Source: Sulfolobales archaeon HS-7
Lineage (GTDB): Archaea > Thermoproteota > Thermoprotei_A > Sulfolobales > Sulfolobaceae
NCBI GenBank assembly: GCA_019704295.1
Contig: AP024596.1
Span: 1,473,369 to 1,537,368, forward strand
DNA: 64,000 bases
Reading direction: 5' to 3'
The translations under genes and the position numbers were made by a program. Positions 32,871 to 43,047 of this stretch are shown here, piece by piece; position 1 is the stretch's first letter; each line of letters opens with the position of its first letter. Below the pieces are notes generated by a model. It was not told the origin of the DNA and made no database searches. It was given only the letters and a program-made list of their open reading frames with translations.

Positions 32871-34124
32871 ATGGAACTCAGAATTTCCGACGTGAAGTTC
32901 ATTACAATTCAGGCGAATTTCGAATGGACTTTCGTGAAAGTTTTTTCTGGGGAGGAATACGGGATAGGAGAAGCCGGTCCCGCCCCATCGATCTCTGCAA
33001 TGGGGGAAAAATTCAAGAAACTGATAATAGGAGAGGACGCCTTAAAGCTTAGGAGGATTGAGGAGAAGTTCAGATTCGCCTCCCTTTACTCTGGGACGAC
33101 AACACATCACGTAATGGCAGGAGTAGTAAACGCAATCTACGACTTAATAGCAAGGCATCTTAATATTCCACTTTACAAGTTCTTAGGAGGAGATAGGGAG
33201 AGCATAAGGGTTTACGTCGACGCTCACGGAGGTAAGGGATTGGAAGCCATGACCTCGATACAGTTACCTACATATCCGGAATTCCTTAAAGGAGCTGATG
33301 TAGAGAGGGAAAGGCTGACGTCGTCCAATAACCCGATACATGGAAGACTTTCGCAGGAGAAATGGAATGAGGATTACACGCCAGAAGCTTATTCCAAAAG
33401 AGCGAGAAACATGGTAAAGGAGGGCTTCACTGCAATGAAGTTCGATCTAGACGTACCGACGCCTTACTCAAAGGAGTATAACATTAGGTCTGGACAACTC
33501 ACGAATAAAGACATTGATTACATGTATTCAATAATGAAGTCGGTAAGGGAGGAAGTTGGAGATGAAATTGACGTTATGGTTGACCTCCACTGGAGGTACG
33601 ATATTAATACAGCAGTTAGGATATGCAGTACACTGGACCCCTTAAGGTTAAAATGGATTGAAGATCCGGTTCCAGCTCAAATGTCGATAAGTAACGTAGA
33701 CGAGTTCAGACTGTTAACCGGTTTCTGCAGAACTCCTATTGAGACCGGTGAGAACTTTTATGAGTCTATCCAGTTCAGGGAGCTGATACCCGTGGGAGTG
33801 AGAGTATGGGCTCCGGATATAGCTAAAACCGGAGTAACTGAGGGTAGGAGGATAGCCGAGTTAGCCTGGATGTACGACATAGAGTTTTCTCCCCATAACA
33901 TAGGCTCACCGATAGCTACACTGTTCAATGCACATGTGTCTTCTGCTGCAGGTACTCTAGGGGCTGTCGAGTTTCACGGTCACGACCTTCCAATTTGGAA
34001 TAAGATCTCTATTCCTGAGGTGAAAATAGAAAAGGGGTTCGTAAAATTAGACGACAAACCTGGAATAGGCGTGGATCTTAATGAGGAGTTTCTAAAGAAG
34101 ACGTTCAATGCTTCTTTTTCCTAA
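32871..34124 (+). CDS. Enolase-superfamily sugar-acid dehydratase
   Basis: The 417-residue protein follows the mandelate racemase/muconate lactonizing enzyme fold. A capping domain opens it (MELRISDVKFITIQ), and the barrel shows AMKFDLDVP at the KxK/KFD position. Metal ligands appear as MVDLHWRYD (Asp), KWIEDPVP (Glu) and ETGENFY (Glu). A late PHNIGSP supplies the His base. A His-Gly-His stretch (VEFHGHDLP) follows. These fit the dehydratase branch acting on sugar acids such as gluconate, galactonate or arabinonate, but not a specific one. In Sulfolobales such enzymes feed the branched Entner-Doudoroff pathway. The promoter is probably the TATA-like GTTATAAT near 32841, about 27 bases before the ATG. 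Confidence 0.8.
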   Translation: MELRISDVKFITIQANFEWTFVKVFSGEEYGIGEAGPAPSISAMGEKFKKLIIGEDALKLRRIEEKFRFASLYSGTTTHHVMAGVVNAIYDLIARHLNIPLYKFLGGDRESIRVYVDAHGGKGLEAMTSIQLPTYPEFLKGADVERERLTSSNNPIHGRLSQEKWNEDYTPEAYSKRARNMVKEGFTAMKFDLDVPTPYSKEYNIRSGQLTNKDIDYMYSIMKSVREEVGDEIDVMVDLHWRYDINTAVRICSTLDPLRLKWIEDPVPAQMSISNVDEFRLLTGFCRTPIETGENFYESIQFRELIPVGVRVWAPDIAKTGVTEGRRIAELAWMYDIEFSPHNIGSPIATLFNAHVSSAAGTLGAVEFHGHDLPIWNKISIPEVKIEKGFVKLDDKPGIGVDLNEEFLKKTFNASFS

Positions 34125-34314
34125 ACCTATGTGTGAAATAAGCGGCCGGAATCCGTAATAAGTTTGCGAGACATTTGAAGATAACCCTTTCCTTAGTGAG
34201 AGATGGGTTATTTCATATGTCCTTCGATTAAACTGCTCTACTTACATGGCTTAGTGGCCCCCTTCTTGTGAAAGAAGCTCGACAGGCTCTAAGGGTCCAC
34301 TTTGTTCACCAAAT

Positions 34315-34766
34315 TCAGGGTGCCTGAGACGTAGATTGGAACATAGATACATTATAAACCATATTTACATATTCAAGCTCTAATCCCTCCCTTTCTATTA
34401 TTTCCCTAAGAAGAGCCCTATTACCTCCTCATTATCTTCGTCCCATCTCATCCCTATGGAGTAAATCCTGTTCTTTAGTCCTTTGACTTCAGTTAGTTCT
34501 GTCATAGCTAAAGAGAGTTTAGTTAACGCATCCTCACTCCTCTTCTGTGCTTCGACAAGCTCGTTTAACGTCCTGACTACAGAATTTAGAATTTGCCTAT
34601 TCTCTAAGTTCAATTTTGCCTGTTCCTCTAGGGATTTACTTACATTTTCCAGTGTAGTGCGTATTACTATATTATCGATACCAATCACTTGTTTAAGTTC
34701 TTCCCTAACCTGAAGATCCTCACGTAATAACCTTATTAGGATCTCCTTAACCTCAGTCATTACCAT
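34315..34766 (-). pseudogene. DUF3782-type protein, frameshifted remnant
   Basis: The intact first part (34398-34766, MVMTEVKEILIRLLREDLQV) is a coiled-coil helix rich in Leu, Glu and Lys, with KNRIYSIGMRW at its end. This opening is typical of DUF3782-type proteins, whose second half is a PD-(D/E)XK-like nuclease. After a shift near 34418 a second frame continues as RALLREIIEREGLELEYVN, the matching next segment, and then stops at 34315. The nuclease half is missing. The remnant was a gene of about 180-250 residues. Confidence 0.55.
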
Positions 34767-35113
34767 GTACTTTATACCGTTCTACGATGAAAACCCTCAT
34801 ACGATAAGCAGGAGATCTGAAAATTTATTAATGTAGAATTTCGTTAATGAATGGTAAGATATGTAAACTATTCTGCCCTTACGAGTTCATTCAAGGCACT
34901 ACACGCTTAGCCTCTAACACAGCTATGAAAACAGCGAGTTCGGAAGACTACTTACCTCAACGTCGTAGTCCTTGACGTTCTTAGTCTAGGACAACTTGGA
35001 CCTCTTTGGGACTAAATACTTCCACGGGGAAAGTATTTTACACCAGGGATTAGGATAAAACGAGTATTACGTTAGTAAAACAAATGAAGGTATGATCTCA
35101 AAAATAGAAGTAT
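34767..35113. other. Gene-free stretch
   Basis: No gene is seen. A short motif near 34908 (TAGCCTCTAACACAGC) recurs as TCGCCTCTAACGCAGC near 39210 in another gene-free region; its meaning is unknown. Confidence 0.35.
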
Positions 35114-36016
35114 CTATGACTTGAGCATCTTCGCTCTTACGTAACCTGCAACCTGAGATATAGCGTCTCTCCCTGCCCTAACCAATTGGTAGAAGCTGAC
35201 GAATCCATGGATCATGCCCATGTACCTTACTAAAACAGACTCATTTCCTGCTTCCCTCATCATGTGGTGATAGGTTTCACCTTGATCTCTCAGGGGATCG
35301 TACTCTGCAGTGATCACCAAAGCTGAGGGAAGGTTCTCCAGTTTACCGAATGCGGGAGAAGCGTAAGGTTGGATCGCCTCCCTTCCAGATGAGAAGTAAG
35401 CTAAGCCGAACCAATTCATTAGGTCCTTGGTTAGAAAGTAACCGTCTCCGTATTCCCTAATAGAAGGTGAGTTGTCCACCATGTTTACTGCGGGGTAAAT
35501 GAGGCACTGACACCCTACTATTCCCTGATCCTTATCTCTGTCAATCTGACTTACTACCGCTGCCAAATTCCCTCCAGCGCTGTCCCCCGCTACGCAGACT
35601 TTACCTGAGTCCCCTAGGTGATTCTCCCTCAACCACATGAGAGTATCCCACGCATCGTTGACCGGGATTGGGTACTTGTGTTCAGGCGCTAACCTATACC
35701 CCACCGAGAGGACCGTCATTCCTGATTCCTTGGCCAAAAGCCTCACTAATCCATCATAGCTCTCAACGCTTCCGAAAACGAACCCTCCTCCATGATAGTA
35801 TACAAGGATTGGAGAGTTCTCCTCTCCTCCATAATAGAACCTTCCCATGATCTCCCCGTCTCTGACCTTAATGACGGCGTCCTTAGTCCTCATGGAAATC
35901 TTATCTCCTGATCCGAAGAAGGAGTCGTGTACTCTCCTTATTTCGTTGAGATCTCCTTTCAATTCCAGCTTGGGAATCATGGAAAGTATTTTCTTTACAT
36001 CGGGATCCAATGGCAT
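35114..36016 (-). CDS. HSL-type carboxylesterase (alpha/beta hydrolase)
   Basis: The 300-residue protein has the oxyanion-hole motif YYHGGGFVFGS near 75-85 and the nucleophile elbow GDSAGGNLAA (GxSxG) near 150. The Asp in AEYDPLRDQGE and the His in GMIHGFV complete a triad. YRLAPEHKYPIPVNDAW is the hallmark of the hormone-sensitive lipase branch. Such esterases hydrolyse short and medium acyl esters in the cytoplasm. The gene is alone; the intergenic space 36017-36030 is AT-rich. Confidence 0.92.
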   Translation of the reverse strand: MPLDPDVKKILSMIPKLELKGDLNEIRRVHDSFFGSGDKISMRTKDAVIKVRDGEIMGRFYYGGEENSPILVYYHGGGFVFGSVESYDGLVRLLAKESGMTVLSVGYRLAPEHKYPIPVNDAWDTLMWLRENHLGDSGKVCVAGDSAGGNLAAVVSQIDRDKDQGIVGCQCLIYPAVNMVDNSPSIREYGDGYFLTKDLMNWFGLAYFSSGREAIQPYASPAFGKLENLPSALVITAEYDPLRDQGETYHHMMREAGNESVLVRYMGMIHGFVSFYQLVRAGRDAISQVAGYVRAKMLKS

Positions 36017-36995
36017 TTGTAATCACCCGGAATTTGTATTTAAAAATAAAATGCTTTCTGGGTTAATGGTTCTGATAAGTTATTAACTAAGGGTCTAGGA
36101 GATATTTTAGCATATAATTAGTTGGAATTGTTAGTAAAAAGATCGATCACACGTCAATTTCATGTTAACTTTGTCTGAATACTACAAGGAACATATTTAT
36201 ATTAGAAATCCTCATCATACTTAATATTTAAATAATAATAATAATATTTTATACTATATATACATATAAATTAAAATCCATAGCTGTTACCTGAATTCTC
36301 CCATATAGACTTGATATTAACAGGATATAATGATAAATATTCAATAGCTTTGCCTGATTTTTCCACGAAATAGGGAGGTCATTTACCATTTCCATCCTCA
36401 GCTAAAAAGCTCCAAACCTAGGTCCTCTCATACCTTAGAAGCATCTCCGGTGAAGTTAACTGATCGTTCGTGGTTCGTTTGCCAATTTAGTTTACTTAAA
36501 GGAGGGTGACGAATTTAATTGAATGTAACCATAACGACTATAAGGAGATCTACGTTCACCAATACTTTTGTACACGCCTCGTTCATGAATTGGAATTTGG
36601 GGGACACTAATCCCCTGACGTTGTGTCAAATAATTTATTGGAAAGATAGAAAATTATATTAAAGATATATTTATATAGGAATCTTATTATAATTTATTTA
36701 TGAATCTTATGAACTCAGTTGTTTACTTTCCGTACCTTCCAAATTCCTCATCATTTCTAGGTTCAGGAATTGTTGAATCTTCCTAAATTCAAAGTTGTTT
36801 CTTAAAAAATTTTATATTATTTTTGATAAAAGTTAGAGAAAGCTGCTAAGCAGTGAATGAAAGTAGGTTAAGAATTGAATGGAACGTCTGTCCCTAAGAG
36901 TTGAGATATTGGTTCCTTCTTTTAAATATACCTAGTAGCACGGTTCCAAGGTAAAATATGCAACTATAGTTCGTATCTCTTAAAATTTTAGTCTC
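36017..36995. other. Gene-free stretch with partial family A repeat
   Basis: No gene is seen. A segment at 36478-36545 (CAATTTAGTTTACTTAAAG, then GAATTTAATTGAATG, then ACGACTATAAGG) parallels 37597-37660 and the core of the 130-bp element, without termini. Confidence 0.4.
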
Positions 36996-37412
36996 TCACT
37001 TGTTTTCCCTACTATATCTTTGATATGTTTCAAGAACATCCCTCCAGTTCTTTACACCGCTAACAGTTAACGCGCCACTATCATAAACTATGGTTAAGTC
37101 GGCCACGTAGTTGCCTTTTAAATGACGAAGATTAGAGATCCTTAGCTCTCTAATAGCCTTAAGAGGTAACTTAAACTTGCCTAAGATCAACTTCTTAGGT
37201 GTAAGGCGAAGATCAAGGGGTCGGACTAAGACAAAGAGGACGGTCATTGTTACAAGGAAAGATGATAACAATAATAGGTAAACGAATAGGTTTTTCAATA
37301 CGATTAAAGCAATTTCATCGACAATATAGATTATCCAAATTATCCCTAACAGGAGGTAATAGATCTTGTCCCCTTTTTCCGTCCTTATTCTTAATGATAG
37401 GGGAGCTTTCAT
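36996..37412 (-). CDS. Small membrane protein with PH-like tail
   Basis: The 138-residue protein starts with a short basic N-terminus (SLRIRTEKGDKI). Two hydrophobic helices follow (YYLLLGIIWIIYIVDEIALI and FVYLLLLSSFLVTMTVLFVL). A soluble C-terminal half of alternating strands (LRLTPKKLILGKFKLPLKAI, ADLTIVYDSGALTV) resembles bacterial PH-like domains in general form. Its function is unknown. The gene is isolated, 546 bases from the CARF-PIN gene on the same strand. Confidence 0.6.
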   Translation of the reverse strand: MKAPLSLRIRTEKGDKIYYLLLGIIWIIYIVDEIALIVLKNLFVYLLLLSSFLVTMTVLFVLVRPLDLRLTPKKLILGKFKLPLKAIRELRISNLRHLKGNYVADLTIVYDSGALTVSGVKNWRDVLETYQRYSRENK

Positions 37413-37958
37413 AATTATTGATTTGAAGTTAAGTAAATAAGCATTTCTTCGGAGAAGTCTAATTGGTGATGAACTATATTAATATAGTTTCATATAATAA
37501 TTTTATTAAAATCTCATACTTATGACATTTGTTTCTAATTCAAAAATAATAGATAATTACAGGAAATGATAATAAGGGCGATTCACATCTTCATCGTGAA
37601 TTCGGTTTATTTCAGTAAATATGACAAATTTAATTCAATATTACCGAAACGACTGATAGGGATTTAAACTTAGCAATTTACTGAATTTTCTCTTAATATT
37701 TAAATGGGAAAGAGTGCCGAATACATCTTTCCCTAAAGTTTCTAAAGTCTGATCCGCTAATGTTGAATAAGCCTATCAAGGAAAAAATAAGGAAGTCTGC
37801 AATCACGACTCTAGAGATACTTATATAGCTGTAACAGTATATAATTTCAAGAAGAATTATTTGAGAGAACTATTTTTCCATTTAATTTTCTCTTAACGCT
37901 ATTTTTAGGTAAGAACCATTACATCTGCAAGTAATAGTGTGGTAGACCCACAAGCGGT
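37413..37958. other. Gene-free stretch with partial family A repeat
   Basis: No gene is seen. The part 37590-37660 (TTCATCGTGAATTCGGTTTA at its left, AAATTTAATTCAATATTA following) matches the left half of the 4897-5026 element, without a right terminus. Confidence 0.45.
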
Positions 37959-39158
37959 TTACGTACCTTCAATGAGCTCTTCCAACAATTGGATCATGTT
38001 AGGATAGTTGTAGTTCCTTTTGAGGGAAATCACCGAGGTTTTATCCTCAAAAGTCTTGTTTTTCTTAACTATGGCAAAGTCCTCGCCGTCTACCGTTAGT
38101 GTTACGTCCTTGAAGAACGACATACAGTATATAAGTTCCCCTGTCGATCCTTCGCTAGATGTGATAGGTGTTCTTAAAAGAAGTGTTTCCACACCAGAAC
38201 TCTTAGCGGCATTACTAAGAGCTACGTCTGAGGTAGTCAATATTAGGGGGTCTGGAAGTTCTCTTTTCAGATCTCTGGCCTCCCTAATAAGTGGAATATC
38301 ACCAGAGCCTTTTTCGATTGTAGTTATTGGTGGCTGATGTAACCTTTTATAGCTCATCATAGCTAGGTGGAACTTAACATTGCTATCTTTTTGAGTACTT
38401 TGAACGTGATTTAAGATCTCGTTATATACCGCCCTTGAAGCTAAGAGCTTTCTCCCGTCCTTTTTGTTCCACGTAAGTCTTCCAAGCCTCTCTTCTACAT
38501 TCACGTATACGTTAGTATCAGCTAAGAGGTACGCACCGCCGTTAACAAAATCCCCTATTTTCTCTTCCTCTTTGAACCTAATGAAACCTCCTCTCCTTGC
38601 GCAAATCTCTTCCTCAGAGTGCTCCTGTGGCTTGGGGTCGTAGTCGACCTTTCCTATAAAGGAGAACAGATTGTACACTGCCTCTATTCCTATTGGAGAA
38701 AGTTTGGATTCGGTAGGTAATCCTTCTATAGTTAACGGAGGTTCGTAAGCAACCTCATCTCCCGTCCTTACGTTATATACCTTTACCTGGTTCAGTGGAA
38801 TGTAACCAAACACCTTATACCCCAACTCCTCCCTTTCCACATAGGCATACCTTACCTCCGCGGGTGTATAATTTAGGATGACCATAGCCATGTATTTCCT
38901 CCCTGGCGTCACATCAGCGACATCTACGTTAAGGGAGGAAATTTCTTCCCTCCACCTCTTTATCCCCTTTCCCACCATTCTGAGCTCTACGTCGGAGTCA
39001 ATCCCCACGGATCTAAGTACAGGTCTCAAATCCTTGTCTACCTTGACCGATTCCGATAAGATGAGGATCTTATTAGGTTTGATTCCGGTAAAGATTTCCG
39101 TCATTATAGCATCCACTGTGGTGATCAGTTTATCAGAACCTAAAGTTGCGAAGATCAT
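37959..39158 (-). CDS. CARF-PIN fusion nuclease
   Basis: The 399-residue protein opens MIFATLGSDKLITTVDAIMT, a Rossmann-like CARF start. VKVDKDLRPVLRSVG and VDVADVTPGRKYMAMVIL follow, where the last supplies the D-x-TPG ligand loop common to CARF proteins. After a linker the PIN domain (about 205-330) begins AYLLADTNVYVNVEERL. It has ASRAVYNEILNH (Glu) and LILTTSDVALSNAAKSSGV (Asp), so three acidic catalytic positions are visible. A strand-rich tail of about 60 residues follows. CARF proteins sense cyclic oligoadenylate and activate an effector, here an RNase of PIN type. No Cas10 is in the window. This and csx1, 8.5 kb away, are two candidate effectors of one signal. Confidence 0.78.
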   Translation of the reverse strand: MIFATLGSDKLITTVDAIMTEIFTGIKPNKILILSESVKVDKDLRPVLRSVGIDSDVELRMVGKGIKRWREEISSLNVDVADVTPGRKYMAMVILNYTPAEVRYAYVEREELGYKVFGYIPLNQVKVYNVRTGDEVAYEPPLTIEGLPTESKLSPIGIEAVYNLFSFIGKVDYDPKPQEHSEEEICARRGGFIRFKEEEKIGDFVNGGAYLLADTNVYVNVEERLGRLTWNKKDGRKLLASRAVYNEILNHVQSTQKDSNVKFHLAMMSYKRLHQPPITTIEKGSGDIPLIREARDLKRELPDPLILTTSDVALSNAAKSSGVETLLLRTPITSSEGSTGELIYCMSFFKDVTLTVDGEDFAIVKKNKTFEDKTSVISLKRNYNYPNMIQLLEELIEGT

Positions 39159-39961
39159 AAATAATACTTGCTGTAGGGAAATTTATATTCGTATAGGATT
39201 GATGCTTCGCCTCTAACGCAGCCAAGGGAATACTTAGTACGTATGGTTAGCTGCCTAAATGTCTCAGTTCTCGAAGTTCCTGTCTCGCACAACATGGGCT
39301 CCTTCAGACTTAACCGTTGTAGGGCCTTACTTTCCTCATTCCTAACGGTATGTGTTTTCCCGTGGAAGAATCTGGAGGAACTTACGCGCTGTCCAGGCGC
39401 TTCCATCTTAAGGAGAGGTAAAGGACGTGAGGTCCATGAGAAGAGATATTCCTTATCCCTATGAGGTCTCGCAGGATTATCAGACAATAGGCATTTAAGA
39501 AGTCTGCGAGACGTTAACACTGTAGCCGATAAGATACCCCATTATCCAATCGACAATCCTGTATGGTTATCCTGGATATAATTAGGCTACTTCTAGTAAT
39601 CCCGAAGTAGTCTGAGCTGGGAGGAAAGCGTATAGCCACATTCATGAAAATGGCTTACGCTGTGGGATTCATTATGTGCTTAGGAATACAAAACTGCACT
39701 TTTATGTGTTAATAAACTTAATGAGATCTAGAAAAGAGAAATTAAGAGCTTTTGAGTTCATATTGGGTAAGCATTACAGATTTTAACGCGATTTAAGTCA
39801 AATTTACGAAAATGTTACCTTAGAATGAGCTTCAAGACGTTATAGTGGGAAAGCGGATGTATCTTCAGAGTGCCCCTTAATCTGATTTACCCTCAATTAC
39901 TATGTCTAACGAAGTGCTTAACTACAAGGAGTCCATGGTTTAGATTCCCCTATGGAGAAAA
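39159..39961. other. Gene-free stretch
   Basis: No frame with a recognisable product. A minus-strand frame of 121 codons and an overlapping plus-strand frame are without support. The motif TCGCCTCTAACGCAGC near 39210 echoes one near 34908. Confidence 0.35.
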
Positions 39962-40807
39962 CTACTGATATGAGAGATTTTGTAGCCAGATTACGCAGAG
40001 ATTCCAGTTACTTACGAAGCTGGAAACTCCCTCTGAATTAGCTAACGATTTTACTGTATTCCAGTACACATCACCTGGGTAATTAGCGTAACCAAGGGCT
40101 AACACAGTTAAGTTATAGCTTCTTAATATGTTAGTCTCATTAATTACACAAGTGGAATTCGAAAAGGATATTGTCCCTGGGGAAACTACTTGCGTCCCGT
40201 AATCCTCAAACATCACGAAATTTATCAACCTCGATATATTCTCCATTACGGAAAAACCCCTATTAACACCTATTACTGCGTTAGGATAATGAGTTCTTGT
40301 CCAATTAATTACAGATATTATTCCTTGAGCGACACAGGGATATTGTTCTACAACATCGAGGTCGTCAAACATAACCCCTTGAAATCCCATGCTCATTACT
40401 ATGGTAACTTGAGATTCAATATATTCTTGCCATGCTGGAGAGGAAACATTAACTATGTATTGATCCCAAAGTTGATCGTAGCCTATAATTACGTTTGTCG
40501 GAGGAGTTAAGTTTCCTAAACTCATGTTCGCCATTTCTCCAAGATCAATGTAAGCTATCTTAACCGCCTTTATCTGACTTAACTGTGAGGAATTGACTTG
40601 AGTGGGATCTATTATTACCCAAGAAAAGTTGTTCAACATTTGAATTACTGTAGTATTTATAGGACCGTAGTACACTGCGAATGTCGGTTCTACTACTTTA
40701 GCGGGTTGAATGGATTTCATTCCGTGAGAACCTCTAAAGTATATGTAAGTCGATAGCATAGATGTCAAAAATAAAAAAAGAAGTAAGATGGATATTGATT
40801 TACGCAT
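39962..40807 (-). CDS. GH114-like secreted glycosidase (TM1410 family)
   Basis: Start ATG 40807 gives a signal or anchor helix at once (MRKSISILLLFLFLTSML). It is 25 bases downstream of a TATA-like ACTTATTATC at about 40827-40836, so it is preferred over 40846. The 281-residue protein is then extracellular, with a TIM-barrel pattern: FAVYYGP, WVIIDPTQ, KIAYIDLGEM, QGVMFDDLDVVE, NAVIGVNRGF, FVMFEDYG and LTVLALGYANYP. These are the strands of the family of endo-alpha-1,4-polygalactosaminidases (GH114, TM1410-like). The Asp-Asp of FDDLD and the Glu of FEDYG are candidate catalytic residues. Several NxS/T sites indicate glycosylation. Confidence 0.72.
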   Translation of the reverse strand: MRKSISILLLFLFLTSMLSTYIYFRGSHGMKSIQPAKVVEPTFAVYYGPINTTVIQMLNNFSWVIIDPTQVNSSQLSQIKAVKIAYIDLGEMANMSLGNLTPPTNVIIGYDQLWDQYIVNVSSPAWQEYIESQVTIVMSMGFQGVMFDDLDVVEQYPCVAQGIISVINWTRTHYPNAVIGVNRGFSVMENISRLINFVMFEDYGTQVVSPGTISFSNSTCVINETNILRSYNLTVLALGYANYPGDVYWNTVKSLANSEGVSSFVSNWNLCVIWLQNLSYQ

Positions 40808-40846
40808 GATTACGAAGACTGAGAACGAGATAATAAGTTCTCTCAA

Positions 40847-41526
40847 TACCGATATAACCTAGTTATATTTGTATCGGCGTATGCCTTTACATTTTTAACA
40901 ACCTAGTCTCTCTGCCTTTTAACTATTGGAACTTAGGAATGTGTTAGCCGTAAGACTTAAGAATATCGTCATGTATCCATTAGTTTCTCTGTTATTGCTG
41001 TTATTTCGTCAATTCCTATTTTGCTTTCGTGTTTTAATAATAGAAACATGAGGCACTAGAAATTTCATTCTAATAGCCAAGGTCACGTGAAGTTCAGAGA
41101 GGTTTGACAAATAAGGACGGAATCGCTTTACAGCAAAACTTCGAAAGATATATAGATTTCCACAGAAAAACAGAACCACCATAGACCCTTTCGATACATG
41201 CATTTGCCTAGGTTAGTATTTGCAGTAAATTTTACCTTTATGAAATTTTACATTTTCTTTAATAATATTTATAGAATTACTAACATATTTGCCGTGTAAT
41301 TAATAGGTTGGAGGGATAAAAATGAGTTAATTAAAGGAAAGTATTACTGATGTCCTTTTTCGCTAAATAGCAGACGAGTCTTCGATCGCGCATAAGCAGG
41401 ACTGTCCCTGTACCTTACTTAGCCTAAATCAAATCGGGTTTACTCTTCGCCACAAACTCAAAGCTTTCCGTCTCTCTCACTTTTAATTTCTGTGAAATCT
41501 TAGAACTTTAGAAAAATTCGGAAAGT
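40847..41526. other. Gene-free stretch
   Basis: No gene is seen in these 680 bases. A minus-strand frame of 64 codons (41009-41203) has no support. Confidence 0.35.
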
Positions 41527-42690
41527 TTAAACCCCGTTCTTCTTACGACCTTTCATAATTAGCGAGGAATATCCATTGAGTATTTCGCTTGGAATGGGTT
41601 TTCCTATTTCTTTAATGCTAAAATCATCAAACTCCCTTATCAATTCCTCAAACGCTATTCTCGCCTCAAGTCTTGCTAAGGACGCCCCCAAACACATATG
41701 TGTTCCACCTCCAAAACTGAGATGAGGATTGGGTTTCCTGAAAGCTTCGAATTCCTCTGAATTCGGAAAAACCTCCTCATCCCTATTGGCAGACGCTATC
41801 CATACCTTTACGTAATCTCCCCTTCTTAGGGTTAGTCCCCTTATGGATATATCGTCCTTTACTATTCTAGTAGTTCTTCTGACGGGGGGATGGTACCTAA
41901 GAACCTCCTCTAAAGCTAGGGTAAGGTTCCCTGGCTGTATTGAATGGTACCTTGAGTTTTCAACAAACGCTATCATGGCGTTAGTGAGGAAATTCGTGGT
42001 TGTCTCATTCCCCGCAGCTAATAACAGGAATACGTAACCTAAAACCTCCGTTAGAGATAGCCTTTTTCCTCCCGTCATTCCGTTAGAGATCACAGATATG
42101 AGATCCCTCCCTTTTCTCTCACTTCTCTCCTTTACTAACGTAGATAGATATTCCATACTTTCTACGAATTTCTCCATGGAAAGAGGTTTATCTCCCTGAC
42201 CTAGCATTAACGCCACGTTGTCCGACCATTCCTTAAACCTTCCCCTATCTTCCTCAGGTAGTCCCAACATCTCCGCTATAACCATAATGGGAAGGGGGAT
42301 CGCGAAGTCCTTTACGAAGTCAAAAGTCTCCCCCAGACTATTAATAAGCGCTCTGACAACCTTTGTGATGAACTGTTCATAGGAGGAGAGGGATTGTGGG
42401 GAGAAAAGTTCGATAGTTATGTTCTTTAATTCATCATGTATCGGAGGATCTGTAGTGAGCATTGTATAGTAAATGGGGAGACCTGCAATTCCCTCGGATT
42501 GTCTCAATTCCTCGGCCACTTTCTCGTCATAATTAGTTAATTTAGAGGAGAAAATAGATGTATCTATTAACGCTCTTCTCACATCATCGTATTTAAATAG
42601 ATGCCATACTTCTCCATCAAAGTAAACTGGATTCTCACGTCTCATAATCCGAAACCAATTAAAAATGTCGCCAAGGGAAGTATATGACAT
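41527..42690 (-). CDS. Cytochrome P450 of the CYP119 type
   Basis: The 387-residue protein follows the thermostable CYP119 of Sulfolobus from its first lines (FNWFRIMRRENPVYFDGEVW). It has YTMLTTDPPIHDELKNITIE, the I helix with AGNETTTNFL, and the ExxR motif in EEVLRYHPP. WIASANRDEEVF and the heme-binding loop FGGGTHMCLGASLARLEARI follow, with Cys as the axial ligand. P450s of this group are soluble and take electrons from a ferredoxin; the natural substrate is unknown. The gene stands alone with 320 bases to the GH2 gene start on the other strand. Confidence 0.93.
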   Translation of the reverse strand: MSYTSLGDIFNWFRIMRRENPVYFDGEVWHLFKYDDVRRALIDTSIFSSKLTNYDEKVAEELRQSEGIAGLPIYYTMLTTDPPIHDELKNITIELFSPQSLSSYEQFITKVVRALINSLGETFDFVKDFAIPLPIMVIAEMLGLPEEDRGRFKEWSDNVALMLGQGDKPLSMEKFVESMEYLSTLVKERSERKGRDLISVISNGMTGGKRLSLTEVLGYVFLLLAAGNETTTNFLTNAMIAFVENSRYHSIQPGNLTLALEEVLRYHPPVRRTTRIVKDDISIRGLTLRRGDYVKVWIASANRDEEVFPNSEEFEAFRKPNPHLSFGGGTHMCLGASLARLEARIAFEELIREFDDFSIKEIGKPIPSEILNGYSSLIMKGRKKNGV

Positions 42691-43047
42691 AAAGAGTATT
42701 TCCTACAAAACATAAAAAACTTTTAGATATATCTGCTTTGGCCCATATGGTAACTACCAATTTCTTTACTTCTACTCACATAATTCAGTAGTGTAGCTGT
42801 GTAAAACTCCTCTACTGATAATTTTTCAGTAAGACGGAGAAAATTTTCAGCTAAAAAGTGTCGTTAAAAACACATCTTTTGCAGAACCCTTGTGCCTCAT
42901 CTTGCAAAGAAGGGCTCCATAAACGCTAAAGGTATTAAGTATCAGACTCGTTTAAGGTAGGGAAATATAAGATATTTTAAAAAGGGGGTTTACAATATTA
43001 ATTAGTCTACCGTGAACCTTTTTAAATCTACCATTAGTTATTATGTA
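42691..43047 (+). promoter_or_regulatory. Divergent promoter region, P450 and GH2
   Basis: There is no gene. A TATA-like TTTTTAAA at 43018-43026 lies about 25 bases before ATG 43048 of the GH2 gene, which supports that start and a leaderless transcript. The P450 promoter is presumably in the AT-rich stretch near 42705-42725. Confidence 0.45.

Noticed and set aside
39155..39520. Minus-strand frame of 121 codons
   Set aside because: Composition is unlike the neighbouring genes, no domain is visible and it overlaps the CARF-PIN start and another frame.
41009..41203. Minus-strand frame of 64 codons
   Set aside because: No support in a gene-free stretch.
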